DNA from: Anaerotardibacter muris
GTDB lineage: Bacteria; Actinomycetota; Coriobacteriia; Coriobacteriales; Eggerthellaceae
Length of the DNA stretch: 64,000 bases
Direction: 5' to 3'
Assembly: GCF_943192915.1 (NCBI RefSeq)
Contig: NZ_CALPCD010000002.1
Location: forward strand, 1-64,000
Part shown: positions 1 to 6,859 of the stretch, piece after piece
How positions within the stretch are numbered: the stretch's first letter is position 1
How the letters are laid out: the number at the start of each line of letters is the position of its first letter
Translations under genes and position numbers: made by a program
The notes under the pieces: generated by a model
Database searches by the model: none
What the model saw: the letters and a program-made list of their open reading frames with translations, nothing else
What the model was told of the DNA's origin: nothing

Positions 1-131
1 CGATGACGCCACGCGTCTCGTGAGTCGCGCAAGGCAGTATTATCCTCGCCCACGATAGCGGCGTCAAGGATTATTTTCAAAAACATCGGTAAAAAGTTTC
101 GGCATTTAGAAAATCGCAGGTGAGATAAGAA

Positions 132-152
132 AAGGGCACGCGATGTGCCCTT
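132..152 (-). terminator. Rho-independent terminator of the thioesterase gene
   Basis: Perfect 8-bp inverted repeat (132-139 and 145-152) around a 5-nt loop. Read on the minus strand it is followed by TTTTCTT. It lies about 30 bp past the stop codon of the thioesterase. Confidence 0.75.
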
Positions 153-182
153 CATAAGTCGTTCACAAACTGGATCGATGTG

Positions 183-686
183 CTATTTCTGAGCGCGCTC
201 AGCCTCCTTTTGAGCCAGGCGCTCAAGGGAAACGATCTTGGTGACGAACGTGCCCTCTGAAACGATATCTCCTTCGTCGTCGCGCACCTCGATCTTCCAG
301 AACTGCTTGTTCTTCTCTTGGTGGTCGAAGGTTGCGATCGCACGAATAGCACCGAACTTGCCAGGCTTCTTATGATCGATCTCCATGTGCACGCCGAACA
401 CACGCTCTTTGGAGAAGTCCGCGCGCAACTCTACCGCACGGCTCCCTGCCGCTTCGATGAGAGCTAGCGTCACGCCACCATGCAGGAAACCGAATGGCTG
501 ATAGAGATCGGGAGTCACATCGATCTCGGCCACCGTGCGGTCGGCGGTCTGTTCCGTGAAGCGAATACCGAGCTTGCCGTTGAAGGTCTCCGTATCACGC
601 TTTCCTACGGCAACGAGGAATTCGTCCTGATTGCTCGGGTCGATCTCGTCCATCCAGCTCATCTCAGCAGCATACAAGTCGCTCAT
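183..686 (-). CDS. PaaI-like hotdog-fold thioesterase
   Basis: A 167-aa protein with a single hotdog domain (about residues 35-145). The HGG signature at residues 69-71 (FLHGG) sits before the long central helix, as in PaaI/YbgC-type acyl-CoA thioesterases. Such enzymes hydrolyse acyl- or aryl-CoA thioesters in the cytoplasm; the substrate cannot be told from sequence. A GGGAG ribosome-binding site stands 4 bases before the ATG. The gene is monocistronic, with its own promoter (725-753) and terminator (132-152). The C-terminus ends in a charged helix rich in Glu, Arg and Lys. Confidence 0.8.
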   Translation of the reverse strand: MSDLYAAEMSWMDEIDPSNQDEFLVAVGKRDTETFNGKLGIRFTEQTADRTVAEIDVTPDLYQPFGFLHGGVTLALIEAAGSRAVELRADFSKERVFGVHMEIDHKKPGKFGAIRAIATFDHQEKNKQFWKIEVRDDEGDIVSEGTFVTKIVSLERLAQKEAERAQK

Positions 687-724
687 GATGCTCCCTTCAC
701 ATGTGGTCTTCTTCTCTTTTCCCT

Positions 725-753
725 AGTTTAGGCAACCTGTCCGCGCCAATCAA
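725..753 (-). promoter_or_regulatory. Sigma-A-type promoter of the thioesterase
   Basis: On the minus strand TTGATT (748-753) and TAAACT (725-730) are separated by exactly 17 bp, about 40 bp before the start codon. Confidence 0.6.
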
Positions 754-862
754 TTCTTAGTTTTAGGCTACCTTGCAGATAAAAGACGTGGTCATTCACC
801 TAATTTTAGCTGGCCTCACGCGTCTGGGCCTATAAGAGATGCCGATAATAGATAATGCGTCC

Positions 863-1055
863 ATGTTCGTCTGAACAGGGCGTATGCAGGTGTGAGGGGT
901 TAAACGGTCGCCTCGGGTGAGGTGATCTTCCTGTATCAATGTACAAAGAAATGCAGCTTTTAGGGGCTACTAGATGAACTAATACAGAAGCTTCTCGCAC
1001 GAAGACCTCGATAAAGGAAAGACGAACGAGCTCGCATCATGCGGGCTCGTTTACG
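863..1055 (+). ncRNA. Candidate structured small RNA (6S-like rod)
   Basis: No protein frame is convincing here. Three nested pairings can be drawn: 865-872 with 1020-1027 (8 bp, perfect), 919-923 with 1005-1009 (5 bp), and 927-936 with 982-990 (9 bp with one bulge). GATAAT boxes at 844-849 and 851-856 would put a start near 863, and a terminator-like hairpin follows at 1025-1051. Length and rod shape resemble 6S RNA, but I see no diagnostic sequence and the last pairing overlaps the hairpin by three bases. The family is unknown and the call is an inference. Confidence 0.3.
1025..1051 (+). terminator. Terminator-like hairpin
   Basis: An 11-bp stem (1025-1035 with 1041-1051, one G-T pair) with a 5-nt loop. 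On the plus strand it is followed by TACGTTTACG, a poor U-tract. On the minus strand TTCGTCTTTCC follows, so use in the other direction is also possible. Confidence 0.45.
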
Positions 1056-1070
1056 TTTACGCGCCTTCAC

Positions 1071-1088
1071 GTTCGGGGACAGGTTCAC
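1071..1088. repeat. Partial copy of the 44-bp repeat
   Basis: Contains GGGGACAGGTTCA, which matches one end of the 44-bp repeat at 1297-1340 (read on the opposite strand) plus its flanking bases. It probably is a half-element left nearby. Confidence 0.35.
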
Positions 1089-1161
1089 CGTACGCGTGCG
1101 CGGTGCTGCGGATGTGAGGTAAGGGCGCAGAATTTACTTCGCATAGCTAATCTAAAAGATA

Positions 1162-1183
1162 GAACCCAGCCTGAGCTGGGTTC
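1162..1183 (-). terminator. Terminator of the dnaX-ybaB-recR operon
   Basis: Perfect 9-bp stem (1162-1170 with 1175-1183) and a CTGA/TCAG loop. On the minus strand it is followed by TATCTTTTAG. It lies about 160 bp after the recR stop codon. Confidence 0.6.
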
Positions 1184-1200
1184 GTGTAAACAAAACTGGA

Positions 1201-1267
1201 GAGCAACCGCATGAGCCCGAAGGGCGAACAGGGTAGCGGGTAAATCATACACCCTTACCTTGCAGCC
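1201..1267. repeat. Dispersed intergenic repeat, copy 1
   Basis: Shares a 23-base identical core and a similar 3' flank ending in TTGCAGCC with 36191-36257; a third, diverged copy lies at 11828-11883. The core contains a GCCC-GAA-GGGC mini-hairpin. Here and at 36 kb it sits between a minus-strand stop codon and a terminator hairpin, so it would be part of a 3' untranslated region. Confidence 0.6.
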
Positions 1268-1296
1268 GCAGCACCCCAAAAGACTTCCGATTTGAA

Positions 1297-1340
1297 CCTG
1301 TCCCCAAACTGTCCCGGACAGAATTGAACCCGTCCCCAGG
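1297..1340. repeat. 44-bp stop-codon-adjacent repeat, copy 1
   Basis: Begins at the base after the recR stop codon (1341-1343 on the minus strand). By hand alignment 37 of 44 positions match the copy at 49229-49272. It carries the near-palindrome CTGTCCCGGACAG flanked by inverted GGGGACAGG/CCTGTCCCC ends. Confidence 0.65.
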
Positions 1341-1937
1341 TCAGAGGATGCGGCGAGATTCGATGGCGCGACCAAGGGTGACCTCATCGGCGAATTCGAG
1401 GTCGCCGCCAACAGGAAGCCCGCTGGCAAGACGGCTGACCGTGACACCCGTGGGCTTGATAAGGCGCGCAAGGTAGCTTGCGGTGGTCTCGCCTTCTACA
1501 TTGGGGTTGGTCGCAAGGATGACTTCAGAGATGTTCGGATCTGAAAGACGAGCCATGAGCTCTGCTACATGAAGATCGTCAGGTCCGATGCCTTCGAGCG
1601 GAGAAAGCGCACCACCGAGCACATGATAGTGCCCCGAGAACGTTCCCGTGCGCTCGATGGGAGGGATATCGCGCGGTTCAGAGACCACGCAGATGATCGA
1701 TCCATCACGCTTGGTAGACGCACAGATATCGCAGAGGTCGCCCTGAGCGTAATTGAAACATTGCGTGCAGAAATGCACCGTATCCTTCACTTCAGAGATC
1801 GCATCAGCAAGGCGGATCGCATCAGCCTTGGGGCTGTTGAGGATCCAGTAGGCGATACGCTGAGCGGACTTCGGTCCTACACCAGGAAGTCGCTCCAGTT
1901 CGTCAAGAAGGTTCTGTATTGCGGAAGCTGCGTACAC
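1341..1937 (-). CDS. recR: Recombination mediator RecR
   Basis: A 198-aa protein of normal RecR length. The N-terminal helix-hairpin-helix ([11 protein letters not shown]) is followed by a Cys4 zinc finger (C57, C60, C69, C72), then a Toprim domain starting near [12 protein letters not shown] and a C-terminal [12 protein letters not shown] motif. With RecO and RecF it loads RecA on gapped DNA. The start is GTG, 4 bases after the ybaB stop, with only a weak ribosome-binding site, so translation is probably coupled. It is the last gene of the conserved dnaX-ybaB-recR operon. Confidence 0.95.
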   Translation of the reverse strand: MYAASAIQNLLDELERLPGVGPKSAQRIAYWILNSPKADAIRLADAISEVKDTVHFCTQCFNYAQGDLCDICASTKRDGSIICVVSEPRDIPPIERTGTFSGHYHVLGGALSPLEGIGPDDLHVAELMARLSDPNISEVILATNPNVEGETTASYLARLIKPTGVTVSRLASGLPVGGDLEFADEVTLGRAIESRRIL

Positions 1938-1941
1938 AGAC

Positions 1942-2250
1942 CTACATCAGTCCCGGGATGCTCATGCCGCCCGTGACCGCATTCATGCGCTGATTGCTGA
2001 GCTCAGAAACACCTGCGAGCGCTTCATTGACCGCAGCCGTGACCATATCTTGCAGCATCTCAACATCTTCTGGGTCGACCGCTTCAGGGTCGATGGAAAG
2101 AGCGGTGATCCTCATATCACCTGATGCCGTTGCGGTAACCATGCCGCCACCCGCAGTGGCCTCGAAGCTCATCGCTGCGATCTCTTCCTGGGCCTTGTTC
2201 AGCTCTTTTTGCATCTTCTGCGCCTGGCGCATCATCTGTCGCATATCCAT
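1942..2250 (-). CDS. YbaB/EbfC nucleoid-associated protein
   Basis: A 102-aa protein. The Met/Gln-rich N-terminal helix ([15 protein letters not shown]) and the [12 protein letters not shown] core are typical of the YbaB/EbfC family, which forms dimers that bind DNA. GGAG stands 9 bases before the ATG. Its place between dnaX and recR is the usual one in bacteria, which supports the call. Confidence 0.92.
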   Translation of the reverse strand: MDMRQMMRQAQKMQKELNKAQEEIAAMSFEATAGGGMVTATASGDMRITALSIDPEAVDPEDVEMLQDMVTAAVNEALAGVSELSNQRMNAVTGGMSIPGLM

Positions 2251-2283
2251 AGAGAATGACTCCTCGTCTATCGTAGTGAGCGG

Positions 2284-4665
2284 TTATATCGTATCAAACT
2301 TCACACCGTCGCCGAAGCTTGCAGTGAGAATCTGCTTGATCTGATCACTCTCACTGACCTCGCCTTCTGGGACAGAGCTGCCGGCAGCCGCCGTCTGAGC
2401 AGGATCGCTTGTGGCTTGAGCTGCCTCAGAGGGGCTGGCTGGTACAGATGCAGGTTGAGCAGCAGGAGCTTCTGGCCGCGCCGTCGCTGCCATTGGTTCA
2501 GCTACGGGTACTGCGGTCGGTGCGGTGGGTGCTGGCACAGAGGTTTGTTCTGCGGCTGCAGGTTGATGATCTATTGGCATGCTGTCTTCGAAGAAAGGAG
2601 ATTCGTCTTCGTAACGCGTCGCCGGTGCCTCCTGCGCAAGAGGCGACTGAGGTACAGGAGCTGAGGCTGGCACTGGGGCCTCTTGAGGCAAAGCTGCTTC
2701 AGGGGCTGCAGGGACCGAAGCGGGCTGACCTGCTGGCTGAGGTGCAGGTGCAGGTGCAGGTGCGGACGTAGGTGGAACTGCAGTTGCTGCGGCAGGCGCA
2801 GCAGCGGGTGCGACTTCAGGTTGAGGCGCTGGGGCTGCCGCAGGCTGCGGGGCAGCGGCAGGTGCAGACGTGGGTTGAGCCACAGATGCAGCTGCAGCTT
2901 GGGGAGTACCGCCGTGAGATTGGCCCATCGTCAACTGAAAAGGCACCGACCCACCGACCGCATCGATGAAGGTCTGTGCGAGCAGGTCCTTCACCTCCTT
3001 CTTCTGAGCCGCAGAATAAGCGAAGCTCGAATCAGGAGAGAAGACGATGTTCACTCCCCCATTGGTGGGGTCGGGCTCGATCTTCGCACCCATGAACAAC
3101 ACGCCACGAGCAGGATTGGTCTTACGCAAAGTAGTAGTGACCTGATGCCACATACGCTGAAGAGCAGCAGGATTGGCGAAATCGAACTGCGCAGGCGCAG
3201 CGCTCGGAGCTTGCTGGGGAGCTGATGCAGGAGCCGTTGCTTGCACGGGAGCGGCGGCTGGTGCAGGCGCGGTGGCAGGCGCTTGCGGTGATGACGATGC
3301 TGGAACAGGTGCAGCTGGCTGCGGCGCAGGCGTGGGCACCGCTTGCGGAGCGGGCGTAGGCTGAGGTGTTGGATTCGGTTGCGGCACAGGTGCAGGTTGC
3401 ACCGTAGGTTCGGTCACGGCTACAGGAGCAGGTGCGGGTGCGGGCTGCGCTGCAGCGGCCGCCTGCGGTGCTGCTTGCGCTGCCTGCGAAGCTGGAGCAA
3501 CGACCACGCCAGAAGGCATGGAGAGCATCTTCATCTCCACTTCTTCCAAGCGTTCAGCAAGCGCCTCCATGGTCAGATCGGATTCAGGGCGAAGCAGACG
3601 CGTGAGCGCGATCTCGAACGCAAGGCGTGAATTCGTGGTAGCACGCAGCTCCTTCATAAGATCGCCCAATACGCCTAGAGCACGACTCAAGCGCTCAGGA
3701 CCGAACAGTTCGAGTTCAGATTCCATGGATGCGCGTGCGGTGCTGCTGACCGAGATCTCCACATCGGCGTCGGTCAAGCTCAAAAGGTAGAGGTTACGCA
3801 TATGCTCTGCCAGATCCTGCACGAATTGAGCGATGTCAGCACCTGTTTCCACATAGCGCGAGACCCAGGTGAAGCACGCTGCCGCGTCGTGTCTGCCAAG
3901 CGCTTCCACGATCTCGAACAGACCTTCATCATCGAGCGTGCCCAAGATATTATGCGCGCCATCGAGCGTGACGCGGCCTTCACCGAAGGCTGCTAATTGC
4001 TCAAGAGAAGTGAGTGCATTGCGCATGCCACCACCCGCTTGATGGGCGATCAACTCGAGTGCTTCAGGGTCGAACTCGATCCCCTCTTGCACGCAGACCG
4101 CACCAAGACGCGCAACGATCTCATCCACGCTCAAGCGGTGGAAGTCGAAGCGCTGACAACGTGACTGGATGGTGTCGGGAACCTTTTGCGGGTCGGTGGT
4201 ACAAAGGATGAACACCACGTGACTTGGGGGCTCTTCGAGGGTCTTGAGCAGCGCATTGAACGCTGCGGTCGAGAGCATGTGAACCTCGTCGATGATGTAG
4301 ATCTTATACGTGCCACGCGAAGGTGCATAATGCACGCGATTGATGATCTCTTCGCGCACATTCTCCACACCCGTTCGGCTCGCTGCGTCGAGCTCGTAGA
4401 CATCAGGATGGGTACCAGAAGCGATTAGCTCGCACTCTTCGCACGTACCATCAGGAGCGACCGTTGGAGCAAGCGCACAGAGCAACGCCTTTGCAAGGAT
4501 GCGCGCCATGGTGGTCTTGCCCGTACCGCGCGGACCGCAGAACAGGTAAGCATGCGAGAGCTTCTCTTGCTCGATCGCATTCCTGAGCGTACGCTCGATG
4601 TGTTCCTGGCCAACCACATCTTCGAACGTGGACGGACGATATTTCCTATACAGTGCCTCTGCCAT
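2284..4665 (-). CDS. dnaX: DNA polymerase III subunit gamma/tau
   Basis: A 793-aa AAA+ clamp-loader ATPase. It has Walker A GPRGTGKT at residues 44-51, the DEVH box in YIIDEVHMLS, the sensor SRC motif in QSRCQRFDF, and the clamp-loader collar up to about residue 380. The zinc module keeps only three of the usual four Cys (C63, C75, C78; the first Cys of the CxxCxxC part is Asp). Residues about 388-492 and 580-755 are extreme Pro/Ala/Gln low-complexity linkers; between them lies a folded tau-like domain (about 492-578). No A-rich slippery site is obvious, so separate gamma and tau forms are not suggested. Confidence 0.95.
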   Translation of the reverse strand: MAEALYRKYRPSTFEDVVGQEHIERTLRNAIEQEKLSHAYLFCGPRGTGKTTMARILAKALLCALAPTVAPDGTCEECELIASGTHPDVYELDAASRTGVENVREEIINRVHYAPSRGTYKIYIIDEVHMLSTAAFNALLKTLEEPPSHVVFILCTTDPQKVPDTIQSRCQRFDFHRLSVDEIVARLGAVCVQEGIEFDPEALELIAHQAGGGMRNALTSLEQLAAFGEGRVTLDGAHNILGTLDDEGLFEIVEALGRHDAAACFTWVSRYVETGADIAQFVQDLAEHMRNLYLLSLTDADVEISVSSTARASMESELELFGPERLSRALGVLGDLMKELRATTNSRLAFEIALTRLLRPESDLTMEALAERLEEVEMKMLSMPSGVVVAPASQAAQAAPQAAAAAQPAPAPAPVAVTEPTVQPAPVPQPNPTPQPTPAPQAVPTPAPQPAAPVPASSSPQAPATAPAPAAAPVQATAPASAPQQAPSAAPAQFDFANPAALQRMWHQVTTTLRKTNPARGVLFMGAKIEPDPTNGGVNIVFSPDSSFAYSAAQKKEVKDLLAQTFIDAVGGSVPFQLTMGQSHGGTPQAAAASVAQPTSAPAAAPQPAAAPAPQPEVAPAAAPAAATAVPPTSAPAPAPAPQPAGQPASVPAAPEAALPQEAPVPASAPVPQSPLAQEAPATRYEDESPFFEDSMPIDHQPAAAEQTSVPAPTAPTAVPVAEPMAATARPEAPAAQPASVPASPSEAAQATSDPAQTAAAGSSVPEGEVSESDQIKQILTASFGDGVKFDTI

Positions 4666-4670
4666 AGCTC

Positions 4671-5339
4671 TTATGCCTTCTCTTTCTTATTCTTCTTCGA
4701 GCTCAATGCCGTTTTGATCGCACCGATGATAGCCGGTGCGACCGATACTGCAACGATGCCGAGCACGATCACTTCGAAATGCTCTTGTACGAACGGAACA
4801 CCGCCGAAGAAGTAGCCTGTGAGCACGAATAGGCTGACCCATGCGATGCCGCCGATGGAATTGAACAGCGTGAATTTGGAGAAGTTCATATGCCCCATGC
4901 CCGCGATGAAGGGTGCGAAGGTGCGGAAGAATGGCATGAAGCGCGTAATGACGATGGTAAGACCACCGTACTTCTTGAAGAAATAGTCGAGCTTGTCCAT
5001 GCGTTCAGGAGTGAGCGCCTTCACCTTACCTGAATCGATGATGCGCGATCCGAAGAAGCGCGCGATCCAATAATTCGAGGTGTTACCCAAAATGGCTGCC
5101 GCGTAGAAGACCACAAGCGACGCTACGATATTCAAGCCTCCGCCATCAGCCGAGAACACACCTGCCGCGAAGAGTAATGAATCGCCTGGTAGGAAGGGAA
5201 AGAACACCACGCCCGTTTCCACGAACACGATGAAGAACAACGGTGTATATACCCACACGGGACCCAGAGCGATGATCCAGCCAGCGATGAACGCACGCGG
5301 GTCCTTCAACAGACCGATGAAGAAATTGATGATGTCCAA
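4671..5339 (-). CDS. DedA-family membrane protein
   Basis: A 222-aa DedA/SNARE-associated protein. It has the family motif FLPGDSLLFAAG near the N-terminus, the FGSRIIDSGKVK loop and the re-entrant RFMPFFRTFAPFIAGMG segment with the conserved Arg residues. DedA proteins are multi-pass membrane proteins with roles in undecaprenyl-phosphate or phospholipid flipping and in proton-motive-force homeostasis. I place the start at the TTG at 5339, which has AAGGA 7 bases upstream. The open frame runs further (to 5498) only because it reads through the SRP RNA gene. dnaX follows after 5 bp. Confidence 0.87.
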   Translation of the reverse strand: MDIINFFIGLLKDPRAFIAGWIIALGPVWVYTPLFFIVFVETGVVFFPFLPGDSLLFAAGVFSADGGGLNIVASLVVFYAAAILGNTSNYWIARFFGSRIIDSGKVKALTPERMDKLDYFFKKYGGLTIVITRFMPFFRTFAPFIAGMGHMNFSKFTLFNSIGGIAWVSLFVLTGYFFGGVPFVQEHFEVIVLGIVAVSVAPAIIGAIKTALSSKKNKKEKA

Positions 5340-5402
5340 CAGGCTTTCCTTCTCGCGAGGCGCACGCGCCACGGTTCGTTTCGCTTCTAGGATAAAAGAC
5401 GA

Positions 5403-5507
5403 ATATCCCGAATAGGCAAGGGCGCTCGTCAGCGGTCCCTTATGGCTGCTTCCTCCCGGACCTGACCAGGTTCGGAACTTGGCGCCGCCCAAGCCCATTC
5501 GAGATAT
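5403..5507 (-). ncRNA. ffs: Small signal recognition particle RNA (4.5S type)
   Basis: The minus strand contains the SRP core: GGTCAGGTCCGGGAGGAAGC with the GGAA-type apical loop and the opposing AGCAGCC side. The ends pair over about 15 bp (5493-5507 with 5403-5417, with a few G-U pairs), giving the expected rod of about 105 nt. TTTT follows the 3' end. The gene lies between folC and dedA. Confidence 0.92.
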
Positions 5508-5537
5508 TCACATCATGCACTGAGTGCAACGGTTGAA

Positions 5538-5566
5538 AGTATACCTGAATTGAAGGCGCGCTACAA
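5538..5566 (-). promoter_or_regulatory. Promoter of the SRP RNA
   Basis: On the minus strand TTGTAG (5561-5566), a 17-bp spacer, and TATACT (5538-5543). It overlaps the last codons of folC and would start about 24 bases before the mature RNA, leaving a short leader to be trimmed. Confidence 0.6.
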
Positions 5567-6859
5567 AGGCAGGCCTGCCTGGCGCAAAACTTCCATAACG
5601 CTGCCGAGCATATAAAGACTGCCGCAAACGCAGATGAGCGGTGGGTTCGCCTTATTGCCCGCAAGCTGACGAGCACGATCTAAAGCCTGATGAACACCGA
5701 GTGCAACATCCGGTGCAGCACTTATGGGAAGAGGACGCTGCTCTGCGGTGGCAACGTCTTGGAGAACGCGAGCAAGATCGGCGGCAGAGAGCGCGCGAGG
5801 ATTGAGTGGCGTGATGGTGATGATCTCACTGGCAACACGAACCAGGATCGGAGCCATCCCGCGATAGTCCTTATCTTCGAGCACGCCAGTGACCACGATG
5901 CGCTCGTTGTTGGGATAAGCCTGGTCAAGAGCGCCAGCGAGCGCTTCCATGCCTGCAACATTATGTCCCCCATCGAAGATGATGAGCGGATCTTCGCACA
6001 CACGCTCGAAGCGTCCTGCCCACCGAGCCCGTAAAAGTCCCTGACGAATGGACTCTTCGGAAATATTCCAGCCGCGGGCGCGAAGCACATCGATCGCAAC
6101 GAGCGCCGTAGCTGCATTGATGGATTGATAGGCACCGGCAAGTCCGAGCTTCAGATCCGTGCGGTCCCCATAAGTGAGCAGACCTGACGCGAAGGCAAGC
6201 TGCATAGGTTCGACCACTTCGAGCGTCGTGGCCTTCGCATGAGCGCTCTGTTCGAGAACTGCGAGCACTGATTTGCCTTGAGGCGCGCTGACAACAGGAA
6301 CACCTCGCTTGATGATGCCCGCTTTTTCATGCGCGATCTGCGCAAGCGTTGAGCCGAGCAGTGCACAGTGATCGAGCGCGATGGGTGTGATGACCGAAAC
6401 TTCTACGGTCTCGATCACGTTAGTGGAATCCAGTCGTCCGCCCAGACCCACTTCCGCCACTACGATATCGCACTGCTGTTGGGCGAAATACAGGAACGCT
6501 ACTGCAGTGAGCAGCTCGAATTCGGTGGGATGCTCTTCCATGGCCTCGGCCGCGATGCGTACCTGTTCGGTCACCTTACCGAGCGATCCATAGGGGATGT
6601 TCTCGCCATTCACCCGAATGCGATCTTCGAAGCGATAGAGCGCAGGACTTGTGAAAAGACCTACCCGATAGCCTGCCTGCTGCATCACTGACGCGATGAA
6701 CGCGCAGGTAGAACCTTTCCCGTTCGTTCCTGCCACGTGCACGAAGCGAAGCGAATCTTGAGGGTTTCCTAAACGCTCCAACAGCTCGCGCGTGCGATCG
6801 AGCCCTAAGCTCACATTTTGCCATCGTGGCGCATTGATATAGGCGATGGGGTCGATCAA
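5561..6859 (-). CDS. folC: Folylpolyglutamate synthase/dihydrofolate synthase
   Basis: A 432-aa Mur-ligase-fold enzyme. The ATP loop is VAGTNGKGSTCAF (about residues 43-55). LGGRLDSTNVIE and the C-terminal DGGHNVAGMEAL motif follow, all typical of FolC. It adds glutamate to dihydropteroate and to folates in an ATP-dependent reaction. Its start overlaps the stop of the upstream LCP gene by 4 bp (ATGA), so the two are translationally coupled. The SRP RNA promoter overlaps its 3' end. Confidence 0.94.
   Translation of the reverse strand: MIDPIAYINAPRWQNVSLGLDRTRELLERLGNPQDSLRFVHVAGTNGKGSTCAFIASVMQQAGYRVGLFTSPALYRFEDRIRVNGENIPYGSLGKVTEQVRIAAEAMEEHPTEFELLTAVAFLYFAQQQCDIVVAEVGLGGRLDSTNVIETVEVSVITPIALDHCALLGSTLAQIAHEKAGIIKRGVPVVSAPQGKSVLAVLEQSAHAKATTLEVVEPMQLAFASGLLTYGDRTDLKLGLAGAYQSINAATALVAIDVLRARGWNISEESIRQGLLRARWAGRFERVCEDPLIIFDGGHNVAGMEALAGALDQAYPNNERIVVTGVLEDKDYRGMAPILVRVASEIITITPLNPRALSAADLARVLQDVATAEQRPLPISAAPDVALGVHQALDRARQLAGNKANPPLICVCGSLYMLGSVMEVLRQAGLPL

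Noticed and set aside
1..131. Possible end of a gene at the left edge
   Set aside because: No frame with recognisable protein sequence runs in from the edge; nothing definite can be said of these bases.
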